A stretch of DNA of 64,000 nucleotides. Origin: Pseudoalteromonas carrageenovora IAM 12662 (lineage in GTDB: Bacteria; Pseudomonadota; Gammaproteobacteria; Enterobacterales; Alteromonadaceae). The stretch's first letter is position 1. Every line of letters starts with the position of its first letter. The notes below the pieces were generated by a model, which saw only the letters and a program-made list of their open reading frames with translations, searched no databases and was not told the DNA's origin. Below, one piece after another: positions 28,846 to 38,799 of the stretch. The stretch is from assembly GCF_900239935.1 (NCBI RefSeq), contig NZ_LT965928.1:1964975-2028974 (forward strand), in the 5' to 3' direction. The translations under genes were made by a program, and so were the position numbers.

Positions 28846-28936
28846 TGGTGGAGAGATAGGGATTTGAACCCTAGATGGGCTATAAACCCATGCCGGTTTT
28901 CAAGACCGGTGCATTCGACCACTCTGCCATCTCTCC
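28846..28936 (-). tRNA. serT: tRNA-Ser(UGA), copy 2, CCA encoded
   Basis: A second 91-base copy that looks identical to the first over its whole length, including anticodon UGA, long variable arm, discriminator A73 and encoded CCA. The two copies are 178 bases apart (start to start) with an 87-base AT-rich spacer, so they are probably processed from one transcript ending at the terminator near 28640. A tandem duplication is the simplest origin. Confidence 0.95.
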
Positions 28937-29187
28937 GCACGGCCTGCATAATAGGGAAACCCATTGCCTTTGTGAAGCTTTTTTTTAAATTAATTGTTTA
29001 AGTGCTTAAAAAACAATTAATTTGTTTAAACTTAAAGCAAATTATAACTATTTATAAGATTCAGGAACTTAAATTTAAAAATAACACTCTATTGATCTAC
29101 AAAGGTTTGCCCAAACATATAAGAGTTGGTAATCTAATTTTAGTTAAATTATCGAAACAGACTTGTTTCACTTTAAGGAGCTCTACA

Positions 29188-29853
29188 ATGGCGTTTAATC
29201 AATCGTACAATACCGCTAAACCGATAATGTCGACCATTGAAACAAATAAGGTACTTAAAAACACCTATTTTTTACTTGCTATGACACTTGCATTTAGTGC
29301 AGTAACAGCTGGTATTTCAATGGCACTACAATTACCTTACTTTATGGGACTTGTGTTTACACTAGTTTCTTTCGGTTTATTATTTGTTGTAAATAAAAAA
29401 GCAGAGTCTGCATCTGGTGTGTTTTGGGTGTTTGCGTTTACAGGCTTAATGGGAGCAGGCCTTGGCCCATTATTAAATCATTACGCTGCAATGCCTAATG
29501 GCCCAATGCTTATTATGCAAGCATTAGGTTCTACAGCACTTATTTTCTTTGGTTTATCTGCTTATGCACTTAACACTAAAAAAGACTTCTCATTTATGGG
29601 TGGCTTCTTAACTGTTGGCTTAATTGTTGTAATCGTTGCAAGCATTGTTAATATTTTCGTTGGCAGCTCGCTAATGTTTATGGTGCTTAACGCAGCTGTC
29701 GTTCTAATTATGTCTGGTTTGATTTTGTTTGATACAAGCAGAATCATCAACGGCGGCGAAACAAACTACATTCGCGCTACAGTGTCTTTATACTTAAATG
29801 TATATAACTTATTTACGTCTTTACTTGCTCTACTTGGCGCAAGTGATGACTAA
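29188..29853 (+). CDS. yccA: Bax inhibitor-1/YccA family membrane protein
   Basis: A 221-residue protein with seven TM helices and a short N-terminal tail (MAFNQSYNTAKPIMSTIETNKVLKNTYF). It has the family's GLMGAGLGPLLNHYA and LFDTSRIINGGETNYIRATVSLYLNVYNLF segments; the acidic residues of the latter belong to the conserved YNLF/D region of BI-1 proteins. In E. coli YccA binds and modulates the FtsH protease. The open frame extends to 29002, but AAGGAG 8 bases before the ATG at 29188 fixes the start. It is divergent from the tRNA-Ser genes, with a terminator after it and tusDCBE following. Confidence 0.92.
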   Translation: MAFNQSYNTAKPIMSTIETNKVLKNTYFLLAMTLAFSAVTAGISMALQLPYFMGLVFTLVSFGLLFVVNKKAESASGVFWVFAFTGLMGAGLGPLLNHYAAMPNGPMLIMQALGSTALIFFGLSAYALNTKKDFSFMGGFLTVGLIVVIVASIVNIFVGSSLMFMVLNAAVVLIMSGLILFDTSRIINGGETNYIRATVSLYLNVYNLFTSLLALLGASDD

Positions 29854-29873
29854 TTAAAAAGTTCTGTTAAAAT

Positions 29874-29897
29874 AGCCCCTTAATTGGGGCTTTTTTA
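29874..29897 (+). terminator. terminator between yccA and tusD
   Basis: Stem AGCCCC / GGGGCT, loop TTAATT, followed by TTTTTTA. The T tract ends only about 12 bases before the tusD start codon, leaving no room for a promoter of the usual size downstream. Confidence 0.85.
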
Positions 29898-29908
29898 TTG
29901 GAATTGTT

Positions 29909-30262
29909 TTGCCGCGTTTCGTACTCTCATTGCATACACCACCATCTGATCACGACACAACACAACGATTGGTTAGCTTTGCTCAAGCTTGTTTAGCACA
30001 AGGCCATACTATAGATGCGATATTTTTATATCAGCAAGGCATATATCACGCTTCAAATAATTTTGATTTACCCTCAGACGAACTTCAAATAACAGACCTT
30101 TGGCAACAATTAGCAGATCAAAATATAAACCTGATGCTATGTGTAACCGCTGCAGAAAAGCGCGGGTTAGCTATAAAAAACACCAGTGTATTTGCAGTTG
30201 CGGGATTAGCCGAATTTGCAATGCTCGCAAGCGACGCTGATAAGTGGATACAATTTAAATGA
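29909..30262 (+). CDS. tusD: sulfurtransferase TusD
   Basis: A 117-residue member of the DsrE family and subunit of the TusBCD hexamer, which passes persulfide sulfur from TusA to TusE for 2-thiouridine in tRNA. The active cysteine is in LMLCVTAAEKRG. Other matches to E. coli are FAQACLAQGHTIDAIFLYQQGIYHA and the final WIQFK. Translation starts at a TTG, with only a weak GGA upstream. The stop overlaps the tusC ATG by 4 bases. No other in-frame start gives the expected N-terminus. Confidence 0.92.
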   Translation: MPRFVLSLHTPPSDHDTTQRLVSFAQACLAQGHTIDAIFLYQQGIYHASNNFDLPSDELQITDLWQQLADQNINLMLCVTAAEKRGLAIKNTSVFAVAGLAEFAMLASDADKWIQFK

Positions 30263-30615
30263 TTAACGTTTTAGTGATAAGCCAAAGCAGCCCATTTGAT
30301 GATTTAAATATTCGTGATGCGCTCGACATGACATTAATATTTGCCGCTGTAGATCAAAACGTTAGCTGGTTGTTTAGCGGCCCGGCAGTTCTTGCTTTAA
30401 AGAAACACCAACAACCAAACTCTATTGGTATAAAAGATTTCTTTAAAAATATTAAAACCCTAGAAATCTATGATGTTGAAAATATCTATGTGTGTGAAAA
30501 GTCACTTTTTGATTACGGTTTAAATAAACATGATTTACTCATCGCAGCTCAAACACTTAATTTTAGCGAGCAGCAAACCTTAATTAAAAACCAAAAACAT
30601 GTGGTGAACATATGA
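30259..30615 (+). CDS. tusC: sulfurtransferase complex subunit TusC
   Basis: A 118-residue DsrF-like protein: SQSSPFDDLNIRDALDMTLIFAAVDQNVSWLF is the typical start (positions about 8-39), with a central FKNIKTLEIYDVENIYVCEKSL. It is the structural partner of TusD and TusB in the sulfur relay. It overlaps tusD by 4 bases and tusB by 4 bases, indicating coupled translation of equal subunits. Confidence 0.9.
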   Translation: MINVLVISQSSPFDDLNIRDALDMTLIFAAVDQNVSWLFSGPAVLALKKHQQPNSIGIKDFFKNIKTLEIYDVENIYVCEKSLFDYGLNKHDLLIAAQTLNFSEQQTLIKNQKHVVNI

Positions 30616-30878
30616 GTACCCTACATATTTTTTCTAAAACGCTAAATAATTACTGCGCAAATCAACTTGAAAACTTAATTCAGCCCACAGATAAAGTACT
30701 TTTGTTAGGCGATGCCTGTTTTGCTAAAAAACAATTTAGACAATTTTCAGATTCACTTTTATTACTAGCTCAAGACATTCAAGTGCGTGCAATAACTTTA
30801 TCAGACAACGATACAGCAATAAGCTATGAAGAATTTGTAGCGCTTACCTTATCAACCAATCAATCTATTACTTGGTAA
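30612..30878 (+). CDS. tusB: sulfurtransferase complex subunit TusB
   Basis: An 88-residue DsrH-like protein (MSTLHIFSKTL, DKVLLLGDACFA, YEEFVALTL). TusB is the smallest subunit of the TusBCD hexamer. It overlaps the end of tusC and is followed after 3 bases by tusE. Sequence similarity within the family is low, so the call leans on position and length as well as the DsrH-style LLLGDACFA. Confidence 0.9.
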   Translation: MSTLHIFSKTLNNYCANQLENLIQPTDKVLLLGDACFAKKQFRQFSDSLLLLAQDIQVRAITLSDNDTAISYEEFVALTLSTNQSITW

Positions 30879-30881
30879 CCC

Positions 30882-31211
30882 ATGCTTGAATTTAATAATC
30901 TACACATTGACACCGACAAACAAGGTTATTTACTTGATCACACACTGTGGACTAAAGAGTTAGCCCCTGTTATTGCCGCGCAAGAAAATATAACCCTGAG
31001 TGAGCAACACTGGGAAGTTATAAACTTCGTTCGCAATTTTTACCTTGAGTACAATACAAGCCCTGCTATTCGTATGCTTGTAAAAGCCATGGCTAAAGCG
31101 CTTGGAGAAGATAAAGGTAATAGTATTTACTTATACAAATTATTTCCTAAAGGCCCTGCTAAACAAGCAACTAAAATTGCCGGACTACCAAAGCCAGCTA
31201 GGTGTATTTAA
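30882..31211 (+). CDS. tusE: sulfurtransferase TusE (DsrC family)
   Basis: A 109-residue DsrC-like protein. It ends in GLPKPARCI with the conserved penultimate cysteine that takes persulfide from TusD and hands it to Mnm[30 protein letters not shown] and [18 protein letters not shown] are family signatures. In this window the acceptor gene mnmA lies about 3 kb downstream on the same strand, so the relay is nearly a single cluster. The stop codon overlaps the rluE ATG (TAATG). Confidence 0.95.
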   Translation: MLEFNNLHIDTDKQGYLLDHTLWTKELAPVIAAQENITLSEQHWEVINFVRNFYLEYNTSPAIRMLVKAMAKALGEDKGNSIYLYKLFPKGPAKQATKIAGLPKPARCI

Positions 31212-31894
31212 TGAAAAACAAATCGAGCAATAAAAACACACCTGATTCGACAGCTAAACGTAATACCGGGCGCACTTACTCGCGAAGTGCGCTTAAAAAG
31301 CCTGCAGGGAGACGAGAGATAAAGCCGCAAATTGCCTCTAAAGATAGAAAAATTGTCCTTTTTAATAAACCGTTTGATGTTCTTTGCCAATTTACCGACG
31401 ATGACAACAGGCAAACACTCGCACAGTTTATCCCTATAAAAGAAGTATATGCTGCAGGAAGGTTAGACCGTGACAGTGAAGGTTTATTACTTTTAACAAA
31501 CTGCGGAAAATTACAAAATACCTTAACCTCCCCTAATAAAAAAACAAATAAAACATATTGGGTGCAAGTAGAAGGTGAGCCCACTCACGAATCCATCAAC
31601 GCATTATGCAAAGGGGTTGAGCTAAAAGACGGCCTAACACTTCCGGCTAATGTTAAAATTATTGACGAACCTGATATATGGCCACGTAACCCACCCGTTC
31701 GTGAACGTAAGTCAATCCCAACTACATGGCTTAGTATTACAATTAATGAGGGAAAAAATAGGCAAGTACGCAGAATGACTGCTCATATTGGCCACCCTAC
31801 ATTACGCCTAATTCGCTACAGTATTGGTAATTACACCTTAGATGATATTAATTCAGGCGATTACAACGTCATTAAAGGTGCTCTAGATGCATAA
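31211..31894 (+). CDS. rluE: 23S rRNA pseudouridine(2457) synthase RluE
   Basis: A 227-residue RsuA/RluB/E/F-family pseudouridine synthase. A basic Lys/Arg/Ser-rich N-terminal extension (about 1-45) precedes the catalytic domain with FNKPFDVLCQF, the active-site GRLDRDSEGLLLLTNCG (aspartate in RLDRD) and the family's ITINEGKNRQVRRMTAHIGHPTLRLIR. The GTG at 31202 is possible, but the ATG overlapping the tusE stop fits better. It overlaps nudJ by 8 bases at its end. The rluE-nudJ-mnmA-hflD-purB series matches E. coli. Confidence 0.93.
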   Translation: MKNKSSNKNTPDSTAKRNTGRTYSRSALKKPAGRREIKPQIASKDRKIVLFNKPFDVLCQFTDDDNRQTLAQFIPIKEVYAAGRLDRDSEGLLLLTNCGKLQNTLTSPNKKTNKTYWVQVEGEPTHESINALCKGVELKDGLTLPANVKIIDEPDIWPRNPPVRERKSIPTTWLSITINEGKNRQVRRMTAHIGHPTLRLIRYSIGNYTLDDINSGDYNVIKGALDA

Positions 31895-32327
31895 ACCACA
31901 TGTAACTGTTGCTGCAATAGTAAAAAATAAGCAGCAGTTTTTACTCGTTAAAGAGCGAGATAAATTTACTAAGCGAATTTGTTATAATCAACCTGCAGGT
32001 CATCTCGAAGAAAAAGAAACGCTGGCTCAAGCAGCCTCTAGAGAGCTTTTAGAAGAAACGGGTTTAAGTTTAAAGCCTAGCGGCTTTTTAGGTGTTTATA
32101 ATTTGCATGCAGCTAACGGCGTACATTATTTAAGGTTTTGTTTTTTATTTGAAACAACAAGTGAAACCGCAGTGCTTGAGCCAAAAGACAGCGATATAAT
32201 ATCGGCTAATTGGCACAGCTATGAGCAAATTAAAGACCTTCCCCTTAGAAGCCACCTTGTTTTGAAATGTATACAAGATAGTTTAAACAAAGCGCCTTTA
32301 AGCCTAGATACAATTTATGACGATTAA
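31887..32327 (+). CDS. nudJ: Nudix phosphatase NudJ
   Basis: A 146-residue Nudix hydrolase. The 23-residue box runs from GHLEEKETLAQAAS to RELLEETGL (about 34-58), with all four catalytic glutamates present. NudJ hydrolyses thiamine pyrophosphate precursors and NTPs in E. coli. Its start lies within the end of rluE. Its stop overlaps the stop of the convergent GGDEF gene by 4 bases, which separates it from mnmA, its usual next neighbour. Confidence 0.9.
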   Translation: MHKPHVTVAAIVKNKQQFLLVKERDKFTKRICYNQPAGHLEEKETLAQAASRELLEETGLSLKPSGFLGVYNLHAANGVHYLRFCFLFETTSETAVLEPKDSDIISANWHSYEQIKDLPLRSHLVLKCIQDSLNKAPLSLDTIYDD

Positions 32328-33607
32328 CTAGTTTCACTTTTTGCAAGTGCAATACAATTACGCCCTTGACGTTTAGCATAATAAAGAGCGTTATCCGCCC
32401 CCTTAACAAAGCTAAATCGGTCCTCTGTATCGTTATCGTCAATAGTATTTATTCCCATACTTAGTGATAATAAACCACTGTAGCTATCCTCGTGGACTAT
32501 CGCTAAACTTTCAATTGCTTTTTCAATTTGTTCGGCAATAAACAAAGCGCCTTGCCTGTCTGTTTGCGGCAATAAAACAACAAACTCTTCGCCGCCATAG
32601 CGTGCAACAAAATCTTCAGGGCGACTAACGGTGGAAGCTATTTCTTGAGCTACATCGTATAAACAGGTATCTCCTGCCATATGCCCGTACCGATCGTTAA
32701 ATTGCTTAAAGTAGTCTATGTCTATTAAAATAATAGAAAGCGCACCATTTCTGTCACGAGCACAGTCAAATTCTTGTACAAGTTTCTCGTCAAATCGGCG
32801 CCTATTTGCTATTCGCGTTAGCGAATCAAGAAATGCCATATCTCTAAGAATATCTTCTGCCTCCATTCGCTCCGTTGCGTCATTAAAAACGGCAATAAAC
32901 TCTTCACCAATATTTATACCAGAGACTTCCATCAATATTTGCGAGCCATCGCTGCAACTTACTTTATAATTATTAGCAGGAATATCATTATTGTTTTCTT
33001 GTGCAACATCTAAAGACTCCTGCCAAAGTTTTTTTACAAACTCTCGGTATTGAGGATCTGGATATGCTTTTTTCCACCAGGCTTTTAAATTTGGTACCTC
33101 TTTGACAGAATAACCAAATACATCTACAAACCTCTGATTTACTTTAAGTATGTCACCTGTGTTTGCGCATACATTACATATAGGCATGGGTAGTTTAGTA
33201 AATAACTTAGCGTAATGGCTCAACTCATGCTTTCGCATAGGATTTAAAATATTTTGTGATAAGTAGCTTGATGGCATGTCACCTTTATCACTGTTGATTT
33301 TTTGTTCCATAATTAAAGCAAAATACCACTCGAGCCACCACCCCTCAACGGTTTGTAACACAAGGCTCTGGGTTTGATCAGACAGATAAAGTGACTTTCT
33401 TATTAAGCCAAAAAGTTCATTAACAGGATTTGGCTCTTGATATACATGCACTTTTTTTAATTTAATTAACTCGTAGAATAAATGATACGCTGACTGCTTA
33501 AATTCATGTTTTGGGTTTGCTAAAACATCGCTAATTTGAAAGTCAGGTTTTGCTATGTAATGTACGACAAACGATTCTATTTTACTTACCTGATAGGCAT
33601 AATTCAT
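32324..33607 (-). CDS. PAS-GGDEF diguanylate cyclase
   Basis: A 427-residue cytoplasmic signalling protein. The N-terminal 120 residues (an unclassified helical region) are followed by a PAS domain at about 130-255 (PMPICNVCANTGDILKVNQRFVDVFGYSV, then SCSDGSQILMEVSG and an ATERMEAEDILRDM linker) and a GGDEF domain to the end. The active-site loop reads RYGGEEF, consistent with an active cyclase making c-di-GMP. An RxxD inhibitory site is not obvious upstream of it. No TM segment is seen. It is inserted between nudJ and mnmA in the reverse orientation, so it is an accessory addition to an otherwise conserved gene series. Confidence 0.9.
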   Translation of the reverse strand: MNYAYQVSKIESFVVHYIAKPDFQISDVLANPKHEFKQSAYHLFYELIKLKKVHVYQEPNPVNELFGLIRKSLYLSDQTQSLVLQTVEGWWLEWYFALIMEQKINSDKGDMPSSYLSQNILNPMRKHELSHYAKLFTKLPMPICNVCANTGDILKVNQRFVDVFGYSVKEVPNLKAWWKKAYPDPQYREFVKKLWQESLDVAQENNNDIPANNYKVSCSDGSQILMEVSGINIGEEFIAVFNDATERMEAEDILRDMAFLDSLTRIANRRRFDEKLVQEFDCARDRNGALSIILIDIDYFKQFNDRYGHMAGDTCLYDVAQEIASTVSRPEDFVARYGGEEFVVLLPQTDRQGALFIAEQIEKAIESLAIVHEDSYSGLLSLSMGINTIDDNDTEDRFSFVKGADNALYYAKRQGRNCIALAKSETS

Positions 33608-33877
33608 ATATTCATTCCATTGACTATATTTTTAATGACGTTATAAATGCCAAGTTTGCTTCTAATACTTTTACCTAAGTGTATATTTACTTTAATAGTT
33701 TTCAAACAAAATACTAGTAAATAAGTATAAAAAACTAAAGTATTTGTTTTTTATCTAAAATGATAATTATTTAGTACATTTAATGCCAAAGGCTTATTTA
33801 TTCTTATTGAGCCCTGTTTGCTATTTATTATAAAAATAAAATCAGCATAAAATAGGCTCTTTACACACCCTCTCCCT
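33608..33877. other. AT-rich intergenic region between divergent GGDEF and mnmA genes
   Basis: No coding frame is credible here. The region is very AT-rich with several A/T runs and contains a partly palindromic AAATGATAATTATTT near 33757, too weak to call a Fur site. It should hold the promoter of the minus-strand GGDEF gene. Confidence 0.5.
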
Positions 33878-33906
33878 TTAAGCACAAACAAAATACATGC
33901 TATAAT
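33878..33906 (+). promoter_or_regulatory. sigma-70 promoter of mnmA
   Basis: An extended -10 TGCTATAAT (TATAAT at 33901-33906) is preceded 17 bases upstream by the weak -35 TTAAGC. It lies about 47 bases before the mnmA ATG, in the right orientation. Confidence 0.55.
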
Positions 33907-33952
33907 CGCGGCCTTTCCAAGTTAACAGCAATCTGTATAAGCGAAATTATTC

Positions 33953-35053
33953 ATGAGCGAAAATAGTCACATTAAAGTCATTGTTGGTATGTCCGGCGGT
34001 GTTGATTCTTCTGTATCTGCATATTTATTACAACAACAGGGCTACCAAGTAGAAGGCCTGTTTATGAAGAACTGGGAAGAAGACGACAATGACGAATACT
34101 GTGCAGCAGCCGATGATTTAAAAGACGCACAAGCAGTATGCGACAAGTTAGGCATAGAATTACACACTGTTAATTTTGCAGCAGAATACTGGGATAACGT
34201 ATTTGAGTACTTTTTAGAAGAGTACAAGGCAGGCCGTACGCCTAACCCAGATATAATGTGTAATAAAGAAATTAAATTTAAAGCATTTTTAGAGTTTGCT
34301 GCACAAGCACTTGGCGCAGACTTTATAGCAACGGGTCATTACGTTCGCCGTGAACTACGAGACGACAAATACGTAATGTGCCGTGGTCTAGATAACAATA
34401 AAGACCAAAGCTACTTTTTATACACATTAAGCCACGAGCATATCGCGCAAACTTTATTCCCTGTTGGTGATATAGAAAAGCCAGAAGTACGTCGCATTGC
34501 CGAAGAGCAAGATTTAATCACTCACGATAAAAAAGACAGTACAGGAATTTGTTTTATCGGTGAGCGTAAGTTTAAAGATTTTTTACAGAAGTTTTTACCT
34601 GCGCAACCAGGTGTTATCGAAGACACGGACGGTAATAACGTAGGTGAGCATGAAGGCTTAATGTACCATACACTTGGTCAACGCAAAGGTTTGCTAATTG
34701 GTGGCATGAAAGAAGGCTCTGGTGAGCCATGGTACGTAGTTGATAAAGACTTAGAGCGTAACGTACTCGTTGTTGGCCAAGGTAAAGACCACCCTCGCCT
34801 TTATAGCAATGGTCTTAATGCAAACCAATTACATTGGGTTGACCGCATTGGTCCAAAAGGGTCAACGCGTTGTACAGTTAAAACACGTTACCGCCAAGAA
34901 GACTTAAGCTGTACCCTGCTTGTAGGCGAAGACGGCATGGCTCGTGTATTATTTGACGAGCCACAAAAAGCAGTTACACCAGGTCAATCTGCTGTATTTT
35001 ATGCAGACGATGTATGTTTAGGCGGTGGTATTATTGATTCGGTGATCAAGTAA
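33953..35053 (+). CDS. mnmA: tRNA-specific 2-thiouridylase MnmA
   Basis: A 366-residue enzyme that makes s2U34 in tRNA Lys, Glu and Gln, taking sulfur from TusE. The PP-loop [12 protein letters not shown] is at about 12-23, the first catalytic cysteine is in [12 protein letters not shown] and the second in [12 protein letters not shown]. The C-terminal beta domain contains [11 protein letters not shown]. hflD begins at its last base (35053), so they form an operon with purB. The length matches E. coli (368). Confidence 0.97.
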   Translation: MSENSHIKVIVGMSGGVDSSVSAYLLQQQGYQVEGLFMKNWEEDDNDEYCAAADDLKDAQAVCDKLGIELHTVNFAAEYWDNVFEYFLEEYKAGRTPNPDIMCNKEIKFKAFLEFAAQALGADFIATGHYVRRELRDDKYVMCRGLDNNKDQSYFLYTLSHEHIAQTLFPVGDIEKPEVRRIAEEQDLITHDKKDSTGICFIGERKFKDFLQKFLPAQPGVIEDTDGNNVGEHEGLMYHTLGQRKGLLIGGMKEGSGEPWYVVDKDLERNVLVVGQGKDHPRLYSNGLNANQLHWVDRIGPKGSTRCTVKTRYRQEDLSCTLLVGEDGMARVLFDEPQKAVTPGQSAVFYADDVCLGGGIIDSVIK

Positions 35054-35655
35054 TGAATGAACACCAAGTCATGGCGCTTGCTGCCATGTGTCAAGTAGCT
35101 AAACAAGTTCAAAAAATTGCGCAATACGGTTCTAATAACGAACACGACCTAGAAGTATTATTCGCAAGTATTGTACAAATATCACCTGCGTCACCGGTTG
35201 ATGTGTATCAAGGTACGCATAACTTACGTGATGGCTATAAAACATTATTAGCTCAGCTAACAGCTGGTGCTCAAAAGGATGTTGAAATAGTAAAATACGT
35301 AGGTGGTTTAATGCAGCTTGAGCGCGCGCTGAGTGCAAACGACAAAAGCTTAAACGAATTAGGTAAACGAATTGATGATATCCATCGTCGTTTAGACCAC
35401 TTTGCTATTACCGACGAAAGCGTTGTTGCCGGTTTAGCAGATATATACTCGTCGGTGCTGAGCCCCCTTGGGCACCGAATTCAGGTTTATGGTAAACCCG
35501 AGTTATTAAAACAGCAACTCACTCAAAATAAAATCCGTGCATTATTACTTGCCGGTATTAGAAGTGCAGTATTATGGCGACAAATGGGCGGTAAACGCCG
35601 TCATTTTTTCTTTGCAAAAAGAAAAATTATCGCCATAGCTAAAGCAAAAATTTAA
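35053..35655 (+). CDS. hflD: HflD homologue
   Basis: A 200-residue membrane-associated protein between mnmA and purB, as in E. coli (213 residues), where HflD antagonises lambda CII. Family segments are MALAAMCQVAKQVQKIA, HNLRDGYKTLLAQL and HRIQVYGKPELLKQ (glycine-rich loop near 150), then the basic AGIRSAVLWRQMGGKRR with the final lysine-rich tail. Its ATG overlaps the mnmA stop. Its cellular role beyond phage interaction is unclear. Confidence 0.92.
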   Translation: MNEHQVMALAAMCQVAKQVQKIAQYGSNNEHDLEVLFASIVQISPASPVDVYQGTHNLRDGYKTLLAQLTAGAQKDVEIVKYVGGLMQLERALSANDKSLNELGKRIDDIHRRLDHFAITDESVVAGLADIYSSVLSPLGHRIQVYGKPELLKQQLTQNKIRALLLAGIRSAVLWRQMGGKRRHFFFAKRKIIAIAKAKI

Positions 35656-35671
35656 TTATCGTTCAAACTAA

Positions 35672-37057
<1,386 letters not shown>

Positions 37058-37075
37058 ATACTAAATTGCGCATAT

Positions 37076-37110
37076 AAAAAGCGAAAGGATAATCCCTTTC
37101 GCTTTTTTTG
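37076..37110 (+). terminator. terminator after purB
   Basis: Stem GCGAAAGG / CCTTTCGC with flanking A5 and T7 runs, 19 bases past the purB stop. roxA begins 24 bases after it. Confidence 0.85.
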
Positions 37111-37133
37111 TCTTAAATTTATAGGCCAACTCT

Positions 37134-38279
37134 ATGTACCAACTAAAAATAAACAACCTCTCTGAGCAAGAGTTTTTAACCCATTTTTGGCAAAAAAAAC
37201 CACTGCTAATAAAGCAAGGCTTTAGTAATTTTAACGATCCAATTGAAGCTGAAGAATTAGCAGGCCTAGCTATAGAACAAAGCATAGAGTCGCGTATTGT
37301 CACTAACCACAATAACGACTGGCAAGCACACCAAGGTCCATTTGAAAACTTTGAATTATTAACCGAAGAACATTCAACATTACTTGTTCAAGCAGTCGAT
37401 CATTGGCATTGTGAGGCAGCCCAATTACTGGAGCCATTTAGATTTATTCCAAATTGGCGAATTGATGATTTAATGGTTAGCTACTCAACGCCTAATGGTG
37501 GTGTTGGCCCACATTTAGACCAATACGACGTATTTATTATTCAAGGCGAAGGTAAACGTCATTGGCGCGTAGGCCTGCCTGATCCAACACTTAAGCAATT
37601 TGCGCAAAACAAAAAACTACTTCAGGTTGAAGCATTTGACGCCGTAATTGATTGTATTTTAGAGCCTGGCGATATCTTATATATTCCGCCTGGTTGCCCA
37701 CATGAAGGTTATGCCGTTGAAAATGCACTAAACTATTCAGTCGGTTTTAGAGCGCCTAACCAACAAGATTTACTATCAAGTTTTGCCGATCATATTATTG
37801 ATACCGAAAGCGGTCAAAAGCGCTATACCGATCATAACCTTACTCTTAGAGAGTCAAAAGGTGAACTAACTAATCTTGAAGTTGATAAAGTTAAAACCTT
37901 AATGGCCACCCTTTTAGAGAATAACGAACTCTTTAAACAATGGCTTGGAAACACGCTAAGCCAAGCCAAACACGAAATGGATTTAGCACCTTTAGAAGAT
38001 GAACTTTCAAGCGATGATACAACCCAATTACTAAACGATGAAAACAATGTGTTTGAGCGTTTAGGGGGTGTTAGAGCTATTTACCAAATACTTGAGAGTG
38101 CAGTATTATTAAGTGTTAATGGTGAAAATTATGAACTGCCAATGAGCGATTTAAATGCAGTTAAATTATTAACCGATACCAGCTATTTTAGTAGCGAAGA
38201 TTTAATGGCTCACCAACCCAGTCTAGAATTTATTAAAACCTTTACTACACTAGTTAATGAAGGGATATGGTATAACTAG
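37134..38279 (+). CDS. roxA: ribosomal oxygenase RoxA (YcfD family)
   Basis: A 381-residue JmjC/cupin Fe(II)/2-oxoglutarate oxygenase. The family hydroxylates Arg81 of ribosomal protein uL16 (L16). The iron ligands are in PHLDQYDVF (H and D, about 125-127) and GCPHEGYAVEN (distal H). The GGVGPH context and the winged-helix C-terminal region are also present. No signal peptide. It follows purB as a separate unit behind a terminator, and a GNAT gene starts 9 bases after its stop. Confidence 0.92.
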   Translation: MYQLKINNLSEQEFLTHFWQKKPLLIKQGFSNFNDPIEAEELAGLAIEQSIESRIVTNHNNDWQAHQGPFENFELLTEEHSTLLVQAVDHWHCEAAQLLEPFRFIPNWRIDDLMVSYSTPNGGVGPHLDQYDVFIIQGEGKRHWRVGLPDPTLKQFAQNKKLLQVEAFDAVIDCILEPGDILYIPPGCPHEGYAVENALNYSVGFRAPNQQDLLSSFADHIIDTESGQKRYTDHNLTLRESKGELTNLEVDKVKTLMATLLENNELFKQWLGNTLSQAKHEMDLAPLEDELSSDDTTQLLNDENNVFERLGGVRAIYQILESAVLLSVNGENYELPMSDLNAVKLLTDTSYFSSEDLMAHQPSLEFIKTFTTLVNEGIWYN

Positions 38280-38288
38280 AGGTGAGCT

Positions 38289-38747
38289 ATGGGCTATCGA
38301 GTTAACGAAGTAGATTGGAACAGACAAAAAAATTTGTTACAGCAAATACGAGAACGCGTTTTTGTATACGAGTTACATATACCCAAAAGAGTAGAGTTCG
38401 ATAGCCTAGATGCAATATGCCAACATGTACTCGTTACCGATGAGTCTGAGCAAGCCGTAGCGACGGGCAGATTATGCAGTGACGGCTTAATTGGCCGTAT
38501 TGCAGTGCTACCAGAGCACCGTAACCGCCTTGTATATCAATCACTTTTAAACTTTATTGTTAAGCTTGCAGCACGCCAAGGTATTAATACCATTTGTATT
38601 AACTGTATTTTAAACGAAGTTCAACTTTTCAATCAAAATGGTTTTATAAAACAAGGGTGTGTGTTTATGGAAGCCGGTATACCCAGGCAAAGAATGCAGT
38701 GTGAAGTAGCCGACTTTGTTACTAAGCCATTTACACTCGTACATTAA
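38289..38747 (+). CDS. GNAT family N-acetyltransferase
   Basis: A 152-residue GNAT-fold protein. VFVYELHIPKRVEFDSLD is the substrate-side N-terminal region of the YjcF/ElaA-like GNAT group, followed by GRIAVLPEHRNRLVYQSLL, whose R-N-R-L-V pattern is a degenerate version of the usual Q/R-x-x-G-x-G/A acetyl-CoA loop. The substrate is unknown. AGAGGTGAG provides a good ribosome site, and roxA ends 9 bases upstream, so they are co-transcribed. Confidence 0.85.
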   Translation: MGYRVNEVDWNRQKNLLQQIRERVFVYELHIPKRVEFDSLDAICQHVLVTDESEQAVATGRLCSDGLIGRIAVLPEHRNRLVYQSLLNFIVKLAARQGINTICINCILNEVQLFNQNGFIKQGCVFMEAGIPRQRMQCEVADFVTKPFTLVH

Positions 38748-38777
38748 AAAAGGGCAATTCATAATTTGCCCTTTTTA
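38745..38777. terminator. bidirectional terminator
   Basis: Stem AAAAAGGGCAAA / TTTGCCCTTTTT-type inverted repeat at the convergent ends of the GNAT gene (plus strand) and the 148-residue gene (minus strand), with A and T runs on both sides. Confidence 0.85.
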
Positions 38778-38799
38778 TTTTACTTAACTTAAATGCTGA

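Noticed and set aside
33750..33780. Fur-box-like AATGATAATTATTT in the GGDEF-mnmA gap
   Set aside because: Only part of the 19-bp Fur consensus is matched in a very AT-rich region, and neither neighbour is an iron gene.
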